A DNA stretch of 64,000 nt, from contig NZ_FXWZ01000003.1 of NCBI RefSeq assembly GCF_900184225.1, positions 871,684 to 935,683 of the forward strand. The letters run 5' to 3'. The position numbers were made by a program, and so were the translations under genes. Under the pieces are notes generated by a model that had not been told where the DNA came from, made no database searches, and saw nothing but the letters and a program-made list of their open reading frames with translations. The DNA comes from Brevibacterium ihuae. Lineage in GTDB: Bacteria > Actinomycetota > Actinomycetes > Actinomycetales > Brevibacteriaceae. Below are positions 15,891-24,369 of this stretch, piece by piece (positions within the stretch are counted from its first letter, which is position 1; the number at the start of each line of letters is the position of its first letter).

Positions 15891-16892
15891 ATGAACTCCT
15901 CCTCCCCCCGTTCGACGGACACCGCCGGCTCCCCGAGCTCGACGCAGTCGGCCATCCAGGATCGGATCGCGCAGCAGCGCGCCGGACGCCGCCGCGGCAT
16001 GATCATCGCCGCGATCATCGCGGTGCTCGCCCTCGTGGCCGTCGGCGTCTTCGTCCTCACCCAGCGCTCGGGCGACTCCGCGGGTGCCGGTGGGGCAGGC
16101 GAGCTCACCAGGCTGCGGATCGGGGACACCGCGCAGAGCGACTACCAGGACGCCATCGTCGAGGTCGGGCGGGAGAACGGCCTCGACCTCGAGTTCATCA
16201 ACTTCGACGACCCCTACCTGCCGAACACCGCTCTGCTCGAGGGCGAGGTCGACGCGAACGCGTTCCAGCACATCGCGTGGCTCAGCTCGTTCAACAGCGA
16301 GAACGACTCCGACATCACGCCGCTGTTCTCGACGAACATCTCCCAGTGGGGTCTGTACTCCTCCACCGTCGACGACGTCGAGGAGCTCCCGGACGGGGCG
16401 CGGATCGCGATGCCGGACGACCCGTCGAACTTTTCGCGCGCGCTCTTCATCCTGCAGAGCGCCGGACTGCTCGAGATCAGCGACGAGGAGGGCTTCTACC
16501 CCACCGAGGAGCAGATCACCGCGAACCCCAAGAACATCGAGTTCACCCGGCTCGCCCACGAATCCGTGCAGACCGCGTACGAGGACCCGTCCGTGGACGG
16601 CGTCGTCGTCGGCACCGATGACTTCGACCCCGCGCTCGGCATCACCGTCGACGATGCGCTCCAGGCCGAGGACCCCGAAGCGGCCTCCTCGGTCCCGTAC
16701 ACGATCATCGTCGCCACGATGCCCGACCGCGCCGAGGAGCCCGTGTGGGAGCAGCTCGAGGCGACGTACCGCGATCAGCGGGTCATCGATGCGTTCAACG
16801 AGGAGAAGCGCGGACAGGCGTCCTACGTCGAGCGGCCGCGCGAGGACCTGCTCGACGCGCTCGAGGAGCTCGACGGGGCCCGCGCATCGTGA
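15891..16892 (+). CDS. metQ: Methionine-type ABC importer substrate-binding protein (NlpA/MetQ)
   Basis: The 333-residue protein belongs to the NlpA family: LRIGDTAQSDYQDAIVEVG, the FDDPYLPNTALLEGEVDANAFQH segment with its ligand contacts, and IAMPDDPSNFSRALFILQ. Family members bind methionine (D or L) or related amino acids outside the membrane. It has no lipobox cysteine; instead residues 37-56 form a transmembrane anchor (IIAAIIAVLALVAVGVFVL) after an Arg-rich start. It is followed by the ATPase with a 4-nt GTGA overlap. The ATG lies after a weak AAGGA. Confidence 0.85.
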   Translation: MNSSSPRSTDTAGSPSSTQSAIQDRIAQQRAGRRRGMIIAAIIAVLALVAVGVFVLTQRSGDSAGAGGAGELTRLRIGDTAQSDYQDAIVEVGRENGLDLEFINFDDPYLPNTALLEGEVDANAFQHIAWLSSFNSENDSDITPLFSTNISQWGLYSSTVDDVEELPDGARIAMPDDPSNFSRALFILQSAGLLEISDEEGFYPTEEQITANPKNIEFTRLAHESVQTAYEDPSVDGVVVGTDDFDPALGITVDDALQAEDPEAASSVPYTIIVATMPDRAEEPVWEQLEATYRDQRVIDAFNEEKRGQASYVERPREDLLDALEELDGARAS

Positions 16893-17911
16893 CCGATCGG
16901 ATCGTGCTCACCGACGTCGCCAAGACGTTCGCCGGTCCGCAGGGCGGGGAGACCGCGGCCCTCGACGGGGTGAGCCTGAGCATCGCCGCCGGGGAGATCT
17001 TCGGACTCATCGGGCGCTCCGGGGCCGGCAAGTCGACGCTGCTGCGGATGATCAACGCGCTCGAGCGACCCACCTCGGGCACGGTCGAGGTCGACGGCGT
17101 CGACCTCGCCGGGGTCACCGGGGAGCGGCTGCGGCGCCTGCGCCACGGCATCGGGATGGTGTTCCAGCAGTTCAACCTCATGAACTCGCGCACGGTGTAC
17201 GGCAACATCGCCGTGCCCCTGCAGCTCGCGGGGATGAAGGAGGCGCAGATCTCCGCCCGCGTGAGCGAGCTGCTCGACTTCGTGGGGCTCGGAGACAAGG
17301 CCTTCGTCAAGCCGCGGCAGCTGTCCGGCGGGCAGAAGCAGCGGGTGGGCATCGCGCGGGCGATCGCCAACCGGCCCTCGATCCTCCTGTCCGACGAGGC
17401 GACGAGCGCGCTCGACCCGCAGACCACCGGCGACATCGTCGACCTGCTGCGCTCGGTCAACGAGGAGTTCGGCATCACCATCGTCGTCGTCACGCACGAG
17501 ATGGACGTCGTGAGCCGGCTCGCGGACCGGGTGGCGATCCTGTCGGCCGGGCGGGTCGTGGAGACCGGGGAGATCCAGCAGATCCTGTCCCGGCCCGCGC
17601 ACCCGGTGACCGCGGGGCTCGTCGAGTCCTACACGCGGACCGCGCTCACCGAGGCGGAGAAGACGCAGCTGCGCGGCGAGTTCACCGACCACCGGATCTC
17701 GGTGACGGTCGACGACACCGTCGTCGGCACCCCGGTGCTGTCCCGGCTCGCGCGCGAGCACGCGGTGGACTTCTCGATCATCCAGGGCGGGGTGGCGCGC
17801 GTGAAGAACCACCCCTACGGCCAGCTCAGCCTCGCCCTCTACGGCGAGGACTGGGCGGTCGAGGCGTTCGTCGCCGAGCTCGGTGCGCAGGCGGAGGTGA
17901 TCCGCTGGTGA
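16889..17911 (+). CDS. metN: Methionine-type ABC importer ATP-binding protein
   Basis: GTG start overlapping the metQ stop. Walker A is GRSGAGKST, the signature is LSGGQKQR, Walker B is ILLSDEATSALDP, and the H-loop is VVTHEMD. The Q-loop reads VFQQFNLM. The C-terminal 90 residues form the NIL regulatory domain seen in MetN proteins, which senses intracellular methionine and blocks transport (trans-inhibition). At 340 residues it is full length. The three-gene order binding protein, ATPase, permease with 4-nt overlaps ensures coordinated production. Confidence 0.92.
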   Translation: MTDRIVLTDVAKTFAGPQGGETAALDGVSLSIAAGEIFGLIGRSGAGKSTLLRMINALERPTSGTVEVDGVDLAGVTGERLRRLRHGIGMVFQQFNLMNSRTVYGNIAVPLQLAGMKEAQISARVSELLDFVGLGDKAFVKPRQLSGGQKQRVGIARAIANRPSILLSDEATSALDPQTTGDIVDLLRSVNEEFGITIVVVTHEMDVVSRLADRVAILSAGRVVETGEIQQILSRPAHPVTAGLVESYTRTALTEAEKTQLRGEFTDHRISVTVDDTVVGTPVLSRLAREHAVDFSIIQGGVARVKNHPYGQLSLALYGEDWAVEAFVAELGAQAEVIRW

Positions 17912-18564
17912 TCGACTTCGGAACCGTCGTCCCCAAGGTCGCCGATGCGCTCTTCGAGACGCTCTACATGGTCACTGCGGCGTTCCTCATCGCCGCCGTC
18001 GTCGGGCTCTCGCTCGGCATCTTCCTGTTCGCCACCCGGCCGGGCCAGATCCTCGGCAACCGGGCGGTCCACTTCGTCCTCAACTTCGTCGTCAACATCT
18101 TCCGCCCGATCCCGTTCATCATCCTGCTCGTCGCGCTCACCCCGGTGACGCGGGCGATCATCGGCACGAGCATCGGCCCGAGCGCGGCGATCCCGCCGCT
18201 CGCGATCGCCGGTGCGATGGGCATCGCGCGGGTCGCGGAGTCCAACCTCGTCGCCGTCGATCCCGGTGTCGTCGAGGCCGCCGAGGCGATGGGCGCCCGA
18301 CCGCTCCACATCCTCTTCGGGTTCGTCGTGCGCGAGGCGTTCGGCCCGCTGCTCCTGTCGCTGACCTTCATCTCGATCGCGCTCATCGACGCCACGGCGG
18401 TCGCCGGGGCGGTGGGCGGCGGCGGTCTGGGCAACCTCGCGCTGACCTACGGCTACCAGCGGTTCGACTGGGCGGTGATGGCGCTCATCATCATCGTGCT
18501 CATCGTGCTGGTGCAGTGCGTCCAGTTCTTCGGGAACTGGATCGCGAAGAGATTCATCGACTAG
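17908..18564 (+). CDS. metI: Methionine-type ABC importer permease
   Basis: The 218-residue membrane protein has five helices and the ABC EAA-loop (VEAAEAMGARPLHILFGFV) that docks on the ATPase. Features such as RPIPFIILLVAL and DATAVAGAVGGGGLGNLA are typical of MetI. GTG start in a GTGA overlap with metN. It forms a dimer in the MetNI complex in the cytoplasmic membrane. Confidence 0.92.
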   Translation: MIDFGTVVPKVADALFETLYMVTAAFLIAAVVGLSLGIFLFATRPGQILGNRAVHFVLNFVVNIFRPIPFIILLVALTPVTRAIIGTSIGPSAAIPPLAIAGAMGIARVAESNLVAVDPGVVEAAEAMGARPLHILFGFVVREAFGPLLLSLTFISIALIDATAVAGAVGGGGLGNLALTYGYQRFDWAVMALIIIVLIVLVQCVQFFGNWIAKRFID

Positions 18565-18571
18565 GAGACCC

Positions 18572-19921
18572 ATGTCCCACCCCGACAGCACCGCATCCAC
18601 CGGCACCTCGCCCGCACGCACCCGGCTGCCCGGCGGCAGCTCCCTGCTCTCCGGCCTGCCGGGCCGGCAGGGGTTCGGGGACGCCAGCCTGATCCGGGTG
18701 GGCGAGGGCAGCATCAACCTCGGCGGCGGCAACCCGGACAGGTCCCTCCTCCCGGTCGACCTCTACCGCGAGGCCGTCCACGCCCTCATGGATTCCCCCG
18801 GGTACGGCGAGCGGCTGGGCTACGTGCCGGCGGCGGGCACGCCGTCGTTCCGGGCGCTCCTCGCCGAACGCGAGGGTGTGTCCCCGGACCGGATCATCGT
18901 CACCAGCGGCGGCATCAACGGCCTCGCACTCGCGGTGCTCGGCACCCTGGATCCAGGGGACACGATCGTCGTCGACGATCCGATCTTCCCGCTGTTCCTC
19001 CGCGTCCTCGACCTCGTGCCGGGCGTGCGGGTCGTGCCCGTCGGGGTGGAGGCCGACGGTCTCGACGTCGACGCGCTCGAGGCGCACCTCGCCGCCGGGG
19101 TGCGCCCGCAGGCGGTCTTCACCGTGCCGACCTTCCACAACCCCAACGGCGCGGTGCTGTCCGCCCAGAAGGCGCAGCGCCTCGCCGCGCTCGCCGAGCG
19201 CTGGGGGTTCATGGTGTTCGCCGACGACCCCTACCGGGAGCTCGCCTTCCCTGGGGCCGAGGTGCCCGCCGCCTCGTGGATCCGCGACAGCGAACACGTG
19301 ATCGGGGTGAACACCTTCTCCAAGACCCTGGGGCCGGCGCTGCGGCTGGGGTACACCGTCGTCCCGTCGGCGCTCGCGGAGCAGTACGTCAAGCTCCGCA
19401 ACCGGCTCGACGGGCAGGCGAGCGGGGTGCTCCAGGACATCGTCGAGCGGATCGTCGGCCGGCCGGAGTACGCACAGGCCAACGCCGCCGCGGGCGCGGT
19501 GTACGCGCAGAAGGCCCGGGCGCTGCTCGACGCGCTGCACCGCGAGCTGCCGGGTGCGCTCGACATCATCGAGCCGCAGGGCGGCTTCTTCCTGTGGGGC
19601 CGGTTCCGCGACCAGGAGGCCGACTTCGCGGCCCTGTTCGACGCCGCGCAGGACGAGGGACTCGTCTACCAGCGCGGTGAATGGTTCGGGGTGACCCCGA
19701 CGGCCGGGGCGCGCGGTGCCGATGCGGGCGCGGGCGGTGCGGCTGACGCGGACGGTGTCGCTGGCGCGGGCGGTGTGGCTGGCGCGGCGGATCACGGCAT
19801 CGGCGGGGATCCGGCGCGCACCCGCGGGGCCGTGCGCCTGACCTTCGCCGAGCTCGAAATCCCGACGCTCGAGGAGGGCGCCGCCCGCCTCGGCCGCGCC
19901 TGGCGCCGCATCCACGGCTGA
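18572..19921 (+). CDS. PLP-dependent aminotransferase, class I/II
   Basis: Fold-type I enzyme with the PLP lysine at Lys251 in FSKTLGPALRLGY, the aspartate in FADDPYRELAF, and FTVPTFHNPNGAV with the Asn contacting PLP. The closest styles are 2-aminoadipate/kynurenine aminotransferases and the catalytic domain of MocR proteins, but there is no GntR domain. Near residue 375-410 there is an Ala/Gly/Val-rich expansion (GAGGVAGAA-like repeats) between TPTAGARG and TRGAVRL, where family members have a short loop. Only 7 nt separate it from metI, so it probably acts on methionine, its keto acid or another imported amino acid. Confidence 0.83.
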   Translation: MSHPDSTASTGTSPARTRLPGGSSLLSGLPGRQGFGDASLIRVGEGSINLGGGNPDRSLLPVDLYREAVHALMDSPGYGERLGYVPAAGTPSFRALLAEREGVSPDRIIVTSGGINGLALAVLGTLDPGDTIVVDDPIFPLFLRVLDLVPGVRVVPVGVEADGLDVDALEAHLAAGVRPQAVFTVPTFHNPNGAVLSAQKAQRLAALAERWGFMVFADDPYRELAFPGAEVPAASWIRDSEHVIGVNTFSKTLGPALRLGYTVVPSALAEQYVKLRNRLDGQASGVLQDIVERIVGRPEYAQANAAAGAVYAQKARALLDALHRELPGALDIIEPQGGFFLWGRFRDQEADFAALFDAAQDEGLVYQRGEWFGVTPTAGARGADAGAGGAADADGVAGAGGVAGAADHGIGGDPARTRGAVRLTFAELEIPTLEEGAARLGRAWRRIHG

Positions 19922-20054
19922 GGACGCACGCGGCAACGCAGCCGGTCCTTCCGGGGGCCGGTCCGGGGCCGGTTCGGGCGCCGGTGCTTCCGAGGACGAT
20001 TCCGTGCGACAGCACCGTTCCGCAGTCACCCCAGTGCGGTTACGGACGAGTATC

Positions 20055-20144
20055 CGCACTGAGGTGCACCGGGAACCGGCAGACCGCACAGGATCGCCCC
20101 GGGAACCAGCAGACCGCGCTGGGGTGCACCGGGAGCGCCGGCTT
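20055..20144. repeat. 30-bp imperfect tandem repeat, three copies
   Basis: Three consecutive 30-bp units share CGC[AG]C..G and CACCGGGA or CCCCGGGA cores. They lie between the convergent aminotransferase and pyruvate oxidase genes. The unit length equals that of the repeat in the methylase tail, but the sequence differs. The rest of 19922-20180 shows no gene. Confidence 0.75.
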
Positions 20145-20180
20145 CCCGTACCCCAGCGGCAGAGAGCCGGGCACGCGCCC

Positions 20181-21896
20181 TCAGAACAGCTGGCGGAGGT
20201 TCGCCTTGGCGAGGTCGATGAGCTCGTCGCCGCGGCCGCTCATCACGGTGCGGATCGCGTAGAGCGCGAAGCCCTTGGCCTGCTCCGCCGTCACTCTCGG
20301 CGGCATCGACAGCTCCTGCTGCTCGGTGACGACGTCGAGCAGGGCGGGTCCGTCGTGGGCGAGGAACTCTTCCACGGCTGCCGGCAGGTCCTGCGCCGAT
20401 TCGACGCGGATCCCGCGGATCCCGACCGCCTCGGCGACGCGGGCGAAGTCCGGGTTCTTCAGGTCCGTGCCGAAGTTGACGTAGCCGGCGGCCTTCATCT
20501 CGAGCTCGACGAAGTTGAGCGAGGAGTTGTTGTACACCACGGTCTTCACCGGCAGCTCGTTCTGGGTCAGGGTGATAAGCTCGCCGAGGAGCATCGCGAG
20601 TCCCCCGTCGCCGGCGAGCGCGATGACCTGCCGGTCCCGGTCGGTGGCCTGGACGCCGACGGCCTGCGACACCGCGTTCGCCATCGACCCGTGGGTGAAC
20701 GACCCGATGAGCCGGCGGCGCCCGTTCATCGTGAGATAGCGGGCCGCCCACATCACCGGGGAGCCGACGTCGGGGAGGAACACCGCATCGTCCGCGGCCG
20801 CCTCGTCGATGAGCCGGGTGAGGTACTGCGGGTGGATGGTGCGCTTGGTCGGCCCGGCGAGCTCGTCGAGCTTCTTCCGGGTCTTCGCGTAGTGCTTGGT
20901 CATCGTGTCGAGGTGCTTGCTGCTCGTCTTGGCCGTGAGCCGGGGCAGCAGGGCCTCGATGGTCTCGGAGACCCCGCCGACGAGCGGGATGTCGACCGGG
21001 GTGCGCCGCCCGATCTGCTCCCCGCGGATGTCGACCTGCACGACCGTGGCGTCGCCCGGATAGAACTGCGGGTAGGGCAGGTCGGAGCCGAGGACCAGCA
21101 GCGTCTCCGCCTCCATCATCGCGCGGTAGCCCGAGGCGAAGCCGAGCAGCCCGGTCATCCCGACGTCGAAGTGGTTGTCGTACTCGACGTGCTCCTTGCC
21201 GCGCAGGGCGTGGACGATCGGCGCCTGCAGGGTCTCCGCGATCGCCAGCAGCTCCGCATGGGCACCGGCGGTGCCGGCTCCGGCGAGGATCGTCACGCGC
21301 GAGCACGTGTTGAGCGCCTCGGCGGCGAAGTCGAGCTGCGACTCGGCAGGGATGACGCGGGAGGGGTGGGCGGTGATCACCTCGGGTTCGGCGTCGAGCT
21401 GCGCCTGCAGGACGTCCCCGGAGACCACGAGCACGGCGACACCGCGCTTCTCGAGCGCCTCGCGCATGGCGATGCGGAGCAGCCGGGGCATCTGGTCGGC
21501 CCGGGTGACGTGCTCGACGTAGACGCTGCACTCGCGGAACAGGTCCTGCGGGTGGGTCTCCTGGAAGTACCCGGTGCCGATCTCGGAGCTCGGGATGTGC
21601 GCGGCGATCGCGAGGACCGGCACGCGCGAGCGCTGGGCGTCGAACAGGCCGTTGATGAGGTGGAGGTTGCCCGGCCCGCAGCTGCCCGCGCATACCGCGA
21701 GCCCGCCGGTCATCGCCGCCTCGGCCGAGGCGGCGAAGGCGGCCGCCTCCTCGTGCCTGACGTGGACCCAGCCGAGGCGGGGGGGGGGGCTTAGGGCATC
21801 GGTGAAGGCGTTGAGGGAGTCCCCGGGGAGGCCGTAGACGCGTTCCACGCCGCTCTCGGACAGGGTTTCGACGATGTTCTCGGACACGGTGGCCAT
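20181..21896 (-). CDS. poxB: Pyruvate dehydrogenase (quinone)/pyruvate oxidase
   Basis: This 571-residue ThDP- and FAD-dependent enzyme oxidises pyruvate to acetate and CO2, passing electrons to quinone at the membrane. The catalytic glutamate sits in HVRHEEAAAFAA; the ThDP/Mg motif runs from AGDGGLAM to NNSSLNFV; SCGPGNLHLINGL and THGSMANAVSQAVG are PoxB-specific. The C-terminal segment (LIDLAKANLRQLF) resembles the lipid-binding tail. Residues 35-42 (LSPPPRLG) replace the usual RRTDKIR-like stretch and are encoded by an 11-base C-run, an obvious slippage site; the frame is intact as written. A cupin gene lies 150 nt upstream. Confidence 0.92.
   Translation of the reverse strand: MATVSENIVETLSESGVERVYGLPGDSLNAFTDALSPPPRLGWVHVRHEEAAAFAASAEAAMTGGLAVCAGSCGPGNLHLINGLFDAQRSRVPVLAIAAHIPSSEIGTGYFQETHPQDLFRECSVYVEHVTRADQMPRLLRIAMREALEKRGVAVLVVSGDVLQAQLDAEPEVITAHPSRVIPAESQLDFAAEALNTCSRVTILAGAGTAGAHAELLAIAETLQAPIVHALRGKEHVEYDNHFDVGMTGLLGFASGYRAMMEAETLLVLGSDLPYPQFYPGDATVVQVDIRGEQIGRRTPVDIPLVGGVSETIEALLPRLTAKTSSKHLDTMTKHYAKTRKKLDELAGPTKRTIHPQYLTRLIDEAAADDAVFLPDVGSPVMWAARYLTMNGRRRLIGSFTHGSMANAVSQAVGVQATDRDRQVIALAGDGGLAMLLGELITLTQNELPVKTVVYNNSSLNFVELEMKAAGYVNFGTDLKNPDFARVAEAVGIRGIRVESAQDLPAAVEEFLAHDGPALLDVVTEQQELSMPPRVTAEQAKGFALYAIRTVMSGRGDELIDLAKANLRQLF
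21779..21789 (-). repeat. 11-base homopolymer (C on the coding strand) inside poxB
   Basis: An uninterrupted run of 11 G on the plus strand encodes Pro37-Pro39 of PoxB. A gain or loss of one base would stop translation shortly after residue 40. It is the longest homopolymer I saw in the window. Confidence 0.9.
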
Positions 21897-22046
21897 GACG
21901 CGATCCTTCCGTGCACCGCGGAGGCGGCTGACCGCCGGGCGGTGCGGTGTCGGGTGTGATGCTGCATGATCGAGTCTATGCCCGGTGGGCGGCGCCGGAT
22001 CCAGGCGCCGGGGCCCGTGGGGTGGAGGCCGGACACGGTATCGGGC

Positions 22047-22388
22047 TCAGCTGTAGGAAGGCTTCTGCACCCCGGTGACGGTGGTGAGGAGGAATACGGA
22101 GTCCTCCAGCGCGAGCACCGAATGGCGCTCGTGGGTGAGGATCCACAGCTCACCCGAGCCGAACTCGCCCTGGACATCGGCCTCGAGCTCGACGCGGATC
22201 CGACCCGTGAGCACCTGGATACTCGCTGCCGGCGGTGAGTTGTGGGCGGGCAGCCGAGTTCCTGCGGTCAGCGCGAGGATCGTCTGACGCAGCTCCCCGT
22301 CGTGGGCGATAAGTTCGGCACTCCGACCGCGTTCATCGGTGCGCGCGGTGTCGAGATGGGCGGCGGTGAGTGCGGTGAGGTCGGCCAT
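22047..22388 (-). CDS. Cupin-domain protein
   Basis: A 113-residue single cupin barrel: LTAGTRLPAHNSPPAASIQVLTG matches cupin motif 1 in form (G..H..P...Q.L.G), though it has one His where metal cupins have two, and GELWILTHERHSVLALEDS matches motif 2. Members of this group are small metal-binding or sensor cupins of mostly unknown role. It precedes poxB on the same strand (150 nt) and could share its control. Confidence 0.7.
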   Translation of the reverse strand: MADLTALTAAHLDTARTDERGRSAELIAHDGELRQTILALTAGTRLPAHNSPPAASIQVLTGRIRVELEADVQGEFGSGELWILTHERHSVLALEDSVFLLTTVTGVQKPSYS

Positions 22389-22439
22389 GACTTCCCTTTC
22401 GGGGGATCGGGTGGGGTGCGGGGATCGCTGATCCTCAGC

Positions 22440-23573
22440 CTACGGGAGACCGGTCCCCGGTGCGGTCGGAGTGAGGACGACCGGCACCGCGGAGTACCCG
22501 CCGGTCGGTGCCTGCGACCGGACCGGGGCGGCCTCGTGATCGAGAGCGATCTCCGAGAAATGTGCTAGAAGCTCGGAGACAATCACCCGCAGTTCCATCG
22601 TCGCGAGCGCGCGGCCCGGGCACACGTGCGGCCCGGTCCCGTAGACGAGGTTGGCCGAGGAGTTCCCGGCCGGATCGAAGGCGTCTGGGTCAGCGAACAG
22701 CTCCTCGTCCCGGTTCGCTGATGTCCAGTCGAGCACGACCCGCGCCCCGACCGGCAGGTCAGCATCGCCGAGCTTCACCGGGCACGTGGTCACCCGCCGG
22801 TTGGACACGAAGGGGTCATCGATGCGGAGGATCTCGTCGAGGATGGCGTCGAACTCCGCCTCCGGCACCCCGCCGCGCAGCTGTGTCTGGATCTCCGGGT
22901 GCGCGGCGAGGAATTCGACGACGACACCGGTGCTCAGGGCAAGAGAGCCGAGGTCGCCGCCGGTCCAGTTGCGCAGCACGGACACGATCTCCTCGTCGCG
23001 CAGCGGACGGCCGAGTTCCGTGTCATGGATGAGCTCCGTGGTGACGTCGGCCGGTGCGCCCGCGCCCGCGGCCCGCCGCGGGCGGATCTCCGTGAGGATG
23101 ATCGAATCGAAGTCGGCCGCCACCGCTGCGGTCTCCTCGGGACTGCCCGACTGGGTCGCGCGTCGGTTCTCCTCCATCCAGGCGAGCAGGCGCTCCTCCT
23201 GCGTCTCCGACCACCCGAGCCAGCGGATCTGGGCACGGACGGCGAACACCGCGCCGATGTCCCCGACCGCATCGCACCGGAGGACGGCCGGGCGTTTCTG
23301 TACGCCGGCTGCCAGCCCCGCGCACAGTTCGCGTGCTGTGGCGCGGACGTGGGGCTCGAGGTCCGCCACCCGCTCCGGGGTGAGATACCGGTCGACGAGC
23401 CGACGGACCGCGGTATGCGCGCTGCCGTCGAGACCGTTCGGGAGCTGCAGGTGGGCTGATACTGCTGAAGAGAAGACCTGTGGATCGCATGCTGCCGCCA
23501 CCACATCGGTGTGCCGGAGCAGCACGGACATGCCGTTCGCTGCACGTGCGACGCGCACCCCACCCCGGCGCAA
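22440..23573 (-). CDS. Cytochrome P450
   Basis: The heme loop YGTGPHVCPGRALA near residue 317 supplies the thiolate Cys; the K-helix ExxR is EILR. The I-helix reads WTGGDLGSLAL, where most P450s have AG[DE]TT, so the oxygen-activating Thr is absent. At 377 residues it is slightly short: the only usable start in frame is TTG at 23573, without a clear ribosome binding site, and coding-like sequence continues upstream to the narI stop, so the true start may be non-standard. It lies 64 nt behind narI on the same strand. Substrate unknown. Confidence 0.78.
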   Translation of the reverse strand: MRRGGVRVARAANGMSVLLRHTDVVAAACDPQVFSSAVSAHLQLPNGLDGSAHTAVRRLVDRYLTPERVADLEPHVRATARELCAGLAAGVQKRPAVLRCDAVGDIGAVFAVRAQIRWLGWSETQEERLLAWMEENRRATQSGSPEETAAVAADFDSIILTEIRPRRAAGAGAPADVTTELIHDTELGRPLRDEEIVSVLRNWTGGDLGSLALSTGVVVEFLAAHPEIQTQLRGGVPEAEFDAILDEILRIDDPFVSNRRVTTCPVKLGDADLPVGARVVLDWTSANRDEELFADPDAFDPAGNSSANLVYGTGPHVCPGRALATMELRVIVSELLAHFSEIALDHEAAPVRSQAPTGGYSAVPVVLTPTAPGTGLP

Positions 23574-23637
23574 CGCATCCGTGACAGCACGCGGGTCCGT
23601 GCCGTCCTGAGTCGTATCGGGCAGTCGGCCGCCGTGC

Positions 23638-24369
23638 TCAGAAATCGATCTTCTCCCAGCCCCGGCGCTGCGGCTGCCGGATCTCGTCCTTCGACCGGTA
23701 CACGATGTACGGTCGGGTGACGTAACCCAGCGGCACGGTGAACACGTGGACCAGCCGGGTGAAGGGCCACAGCGCGAACAGCAGGATCGCCGCCATGACG
23801 TGCACCTGGAATCCGGGAGGGGCTGCCGCCATGAGGCCGGCGTCGGGCTGGAAGGCCCAGAACTGCCGGAACCACACTGAGATCCCCTCGCGGTAGTCGT
23901 AGTGGCCGAGCGCGGACTCGACGATCGTCGAGTACGTGCCGGCGAGGATGACGAGGGCGAGCATGAAGTACATGAGCTTGTCGAGCTTGGTCGTCGCCCC
24001 GAACACCCGCTTATTCGTGCGCCGGCGGAAGATCAGAATCGCGAGTCCGCCCACCGTCGCGATCGCGGCGCCCAGGCCGATGGTGATCGCCATGAAGTGG
24101 TAGCGGGCGTCGGTGATGCCTACCGCTTCGGTCCAAGACTTGGGGATCCCCAGGCCCACCGCGTGCCCGAAGAACACCGCGATGATCCCGTAGTGGAACA
24201 TCGGGGAGGCGATCCGCAGGAGCTTCGACTCGTAGATCTGGCTCGAGCGCGTGGTCCAGCCGAACCGGTCGTAGCGGTAGCGCCAGATGTGACCGAGGAT
24301 GAAGACCGCGAGGGCCAGGTACGGGATGATGATCCACAGCAGGGTGTCGAGAGCGGATGGCGAACTCAT
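23638..24369 (-). CDS. narI: Respiratory nitrate reductase, gamma subunit
   Basis: The 243-residue, five-helix membrane protein has the NarI layout: WIIIPYLALAVFILGHIWRYRYDRFGWT at the start, MFHYGIIAVFFGHAVGL with heme-b histidines, and QVHVMAAILLFALWPFTRLVHVF near the end with the paired histidines. It takes electrons from menaquinol and passes them through two hemes b to NarH. It overlaps narJ by 4 nt and ends the narGHJI operon. Confidence 0.93.
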   Translation of the reverse strand: MSSPSALDTLLWIIIPYLALAVFILGHIWRYRYDRFGWTTRSSQIYESKLLRIASPMFHYGIIAVFFGHAVGLGIPKSWTEAVGITDARYHFMAITIGLGAAIATVGGLAILIFRRRTNKRVFGATTKLDKLMYFMLALVILAGTYSTIVESALGHYDYREGISVWFRQFWAFQPDAGLMAAAPPGFQVHVMAAILLFALWPFTRLVHVFTVPLGYVTRPYIVYRSKDEIRQPQRRGWEKIDF

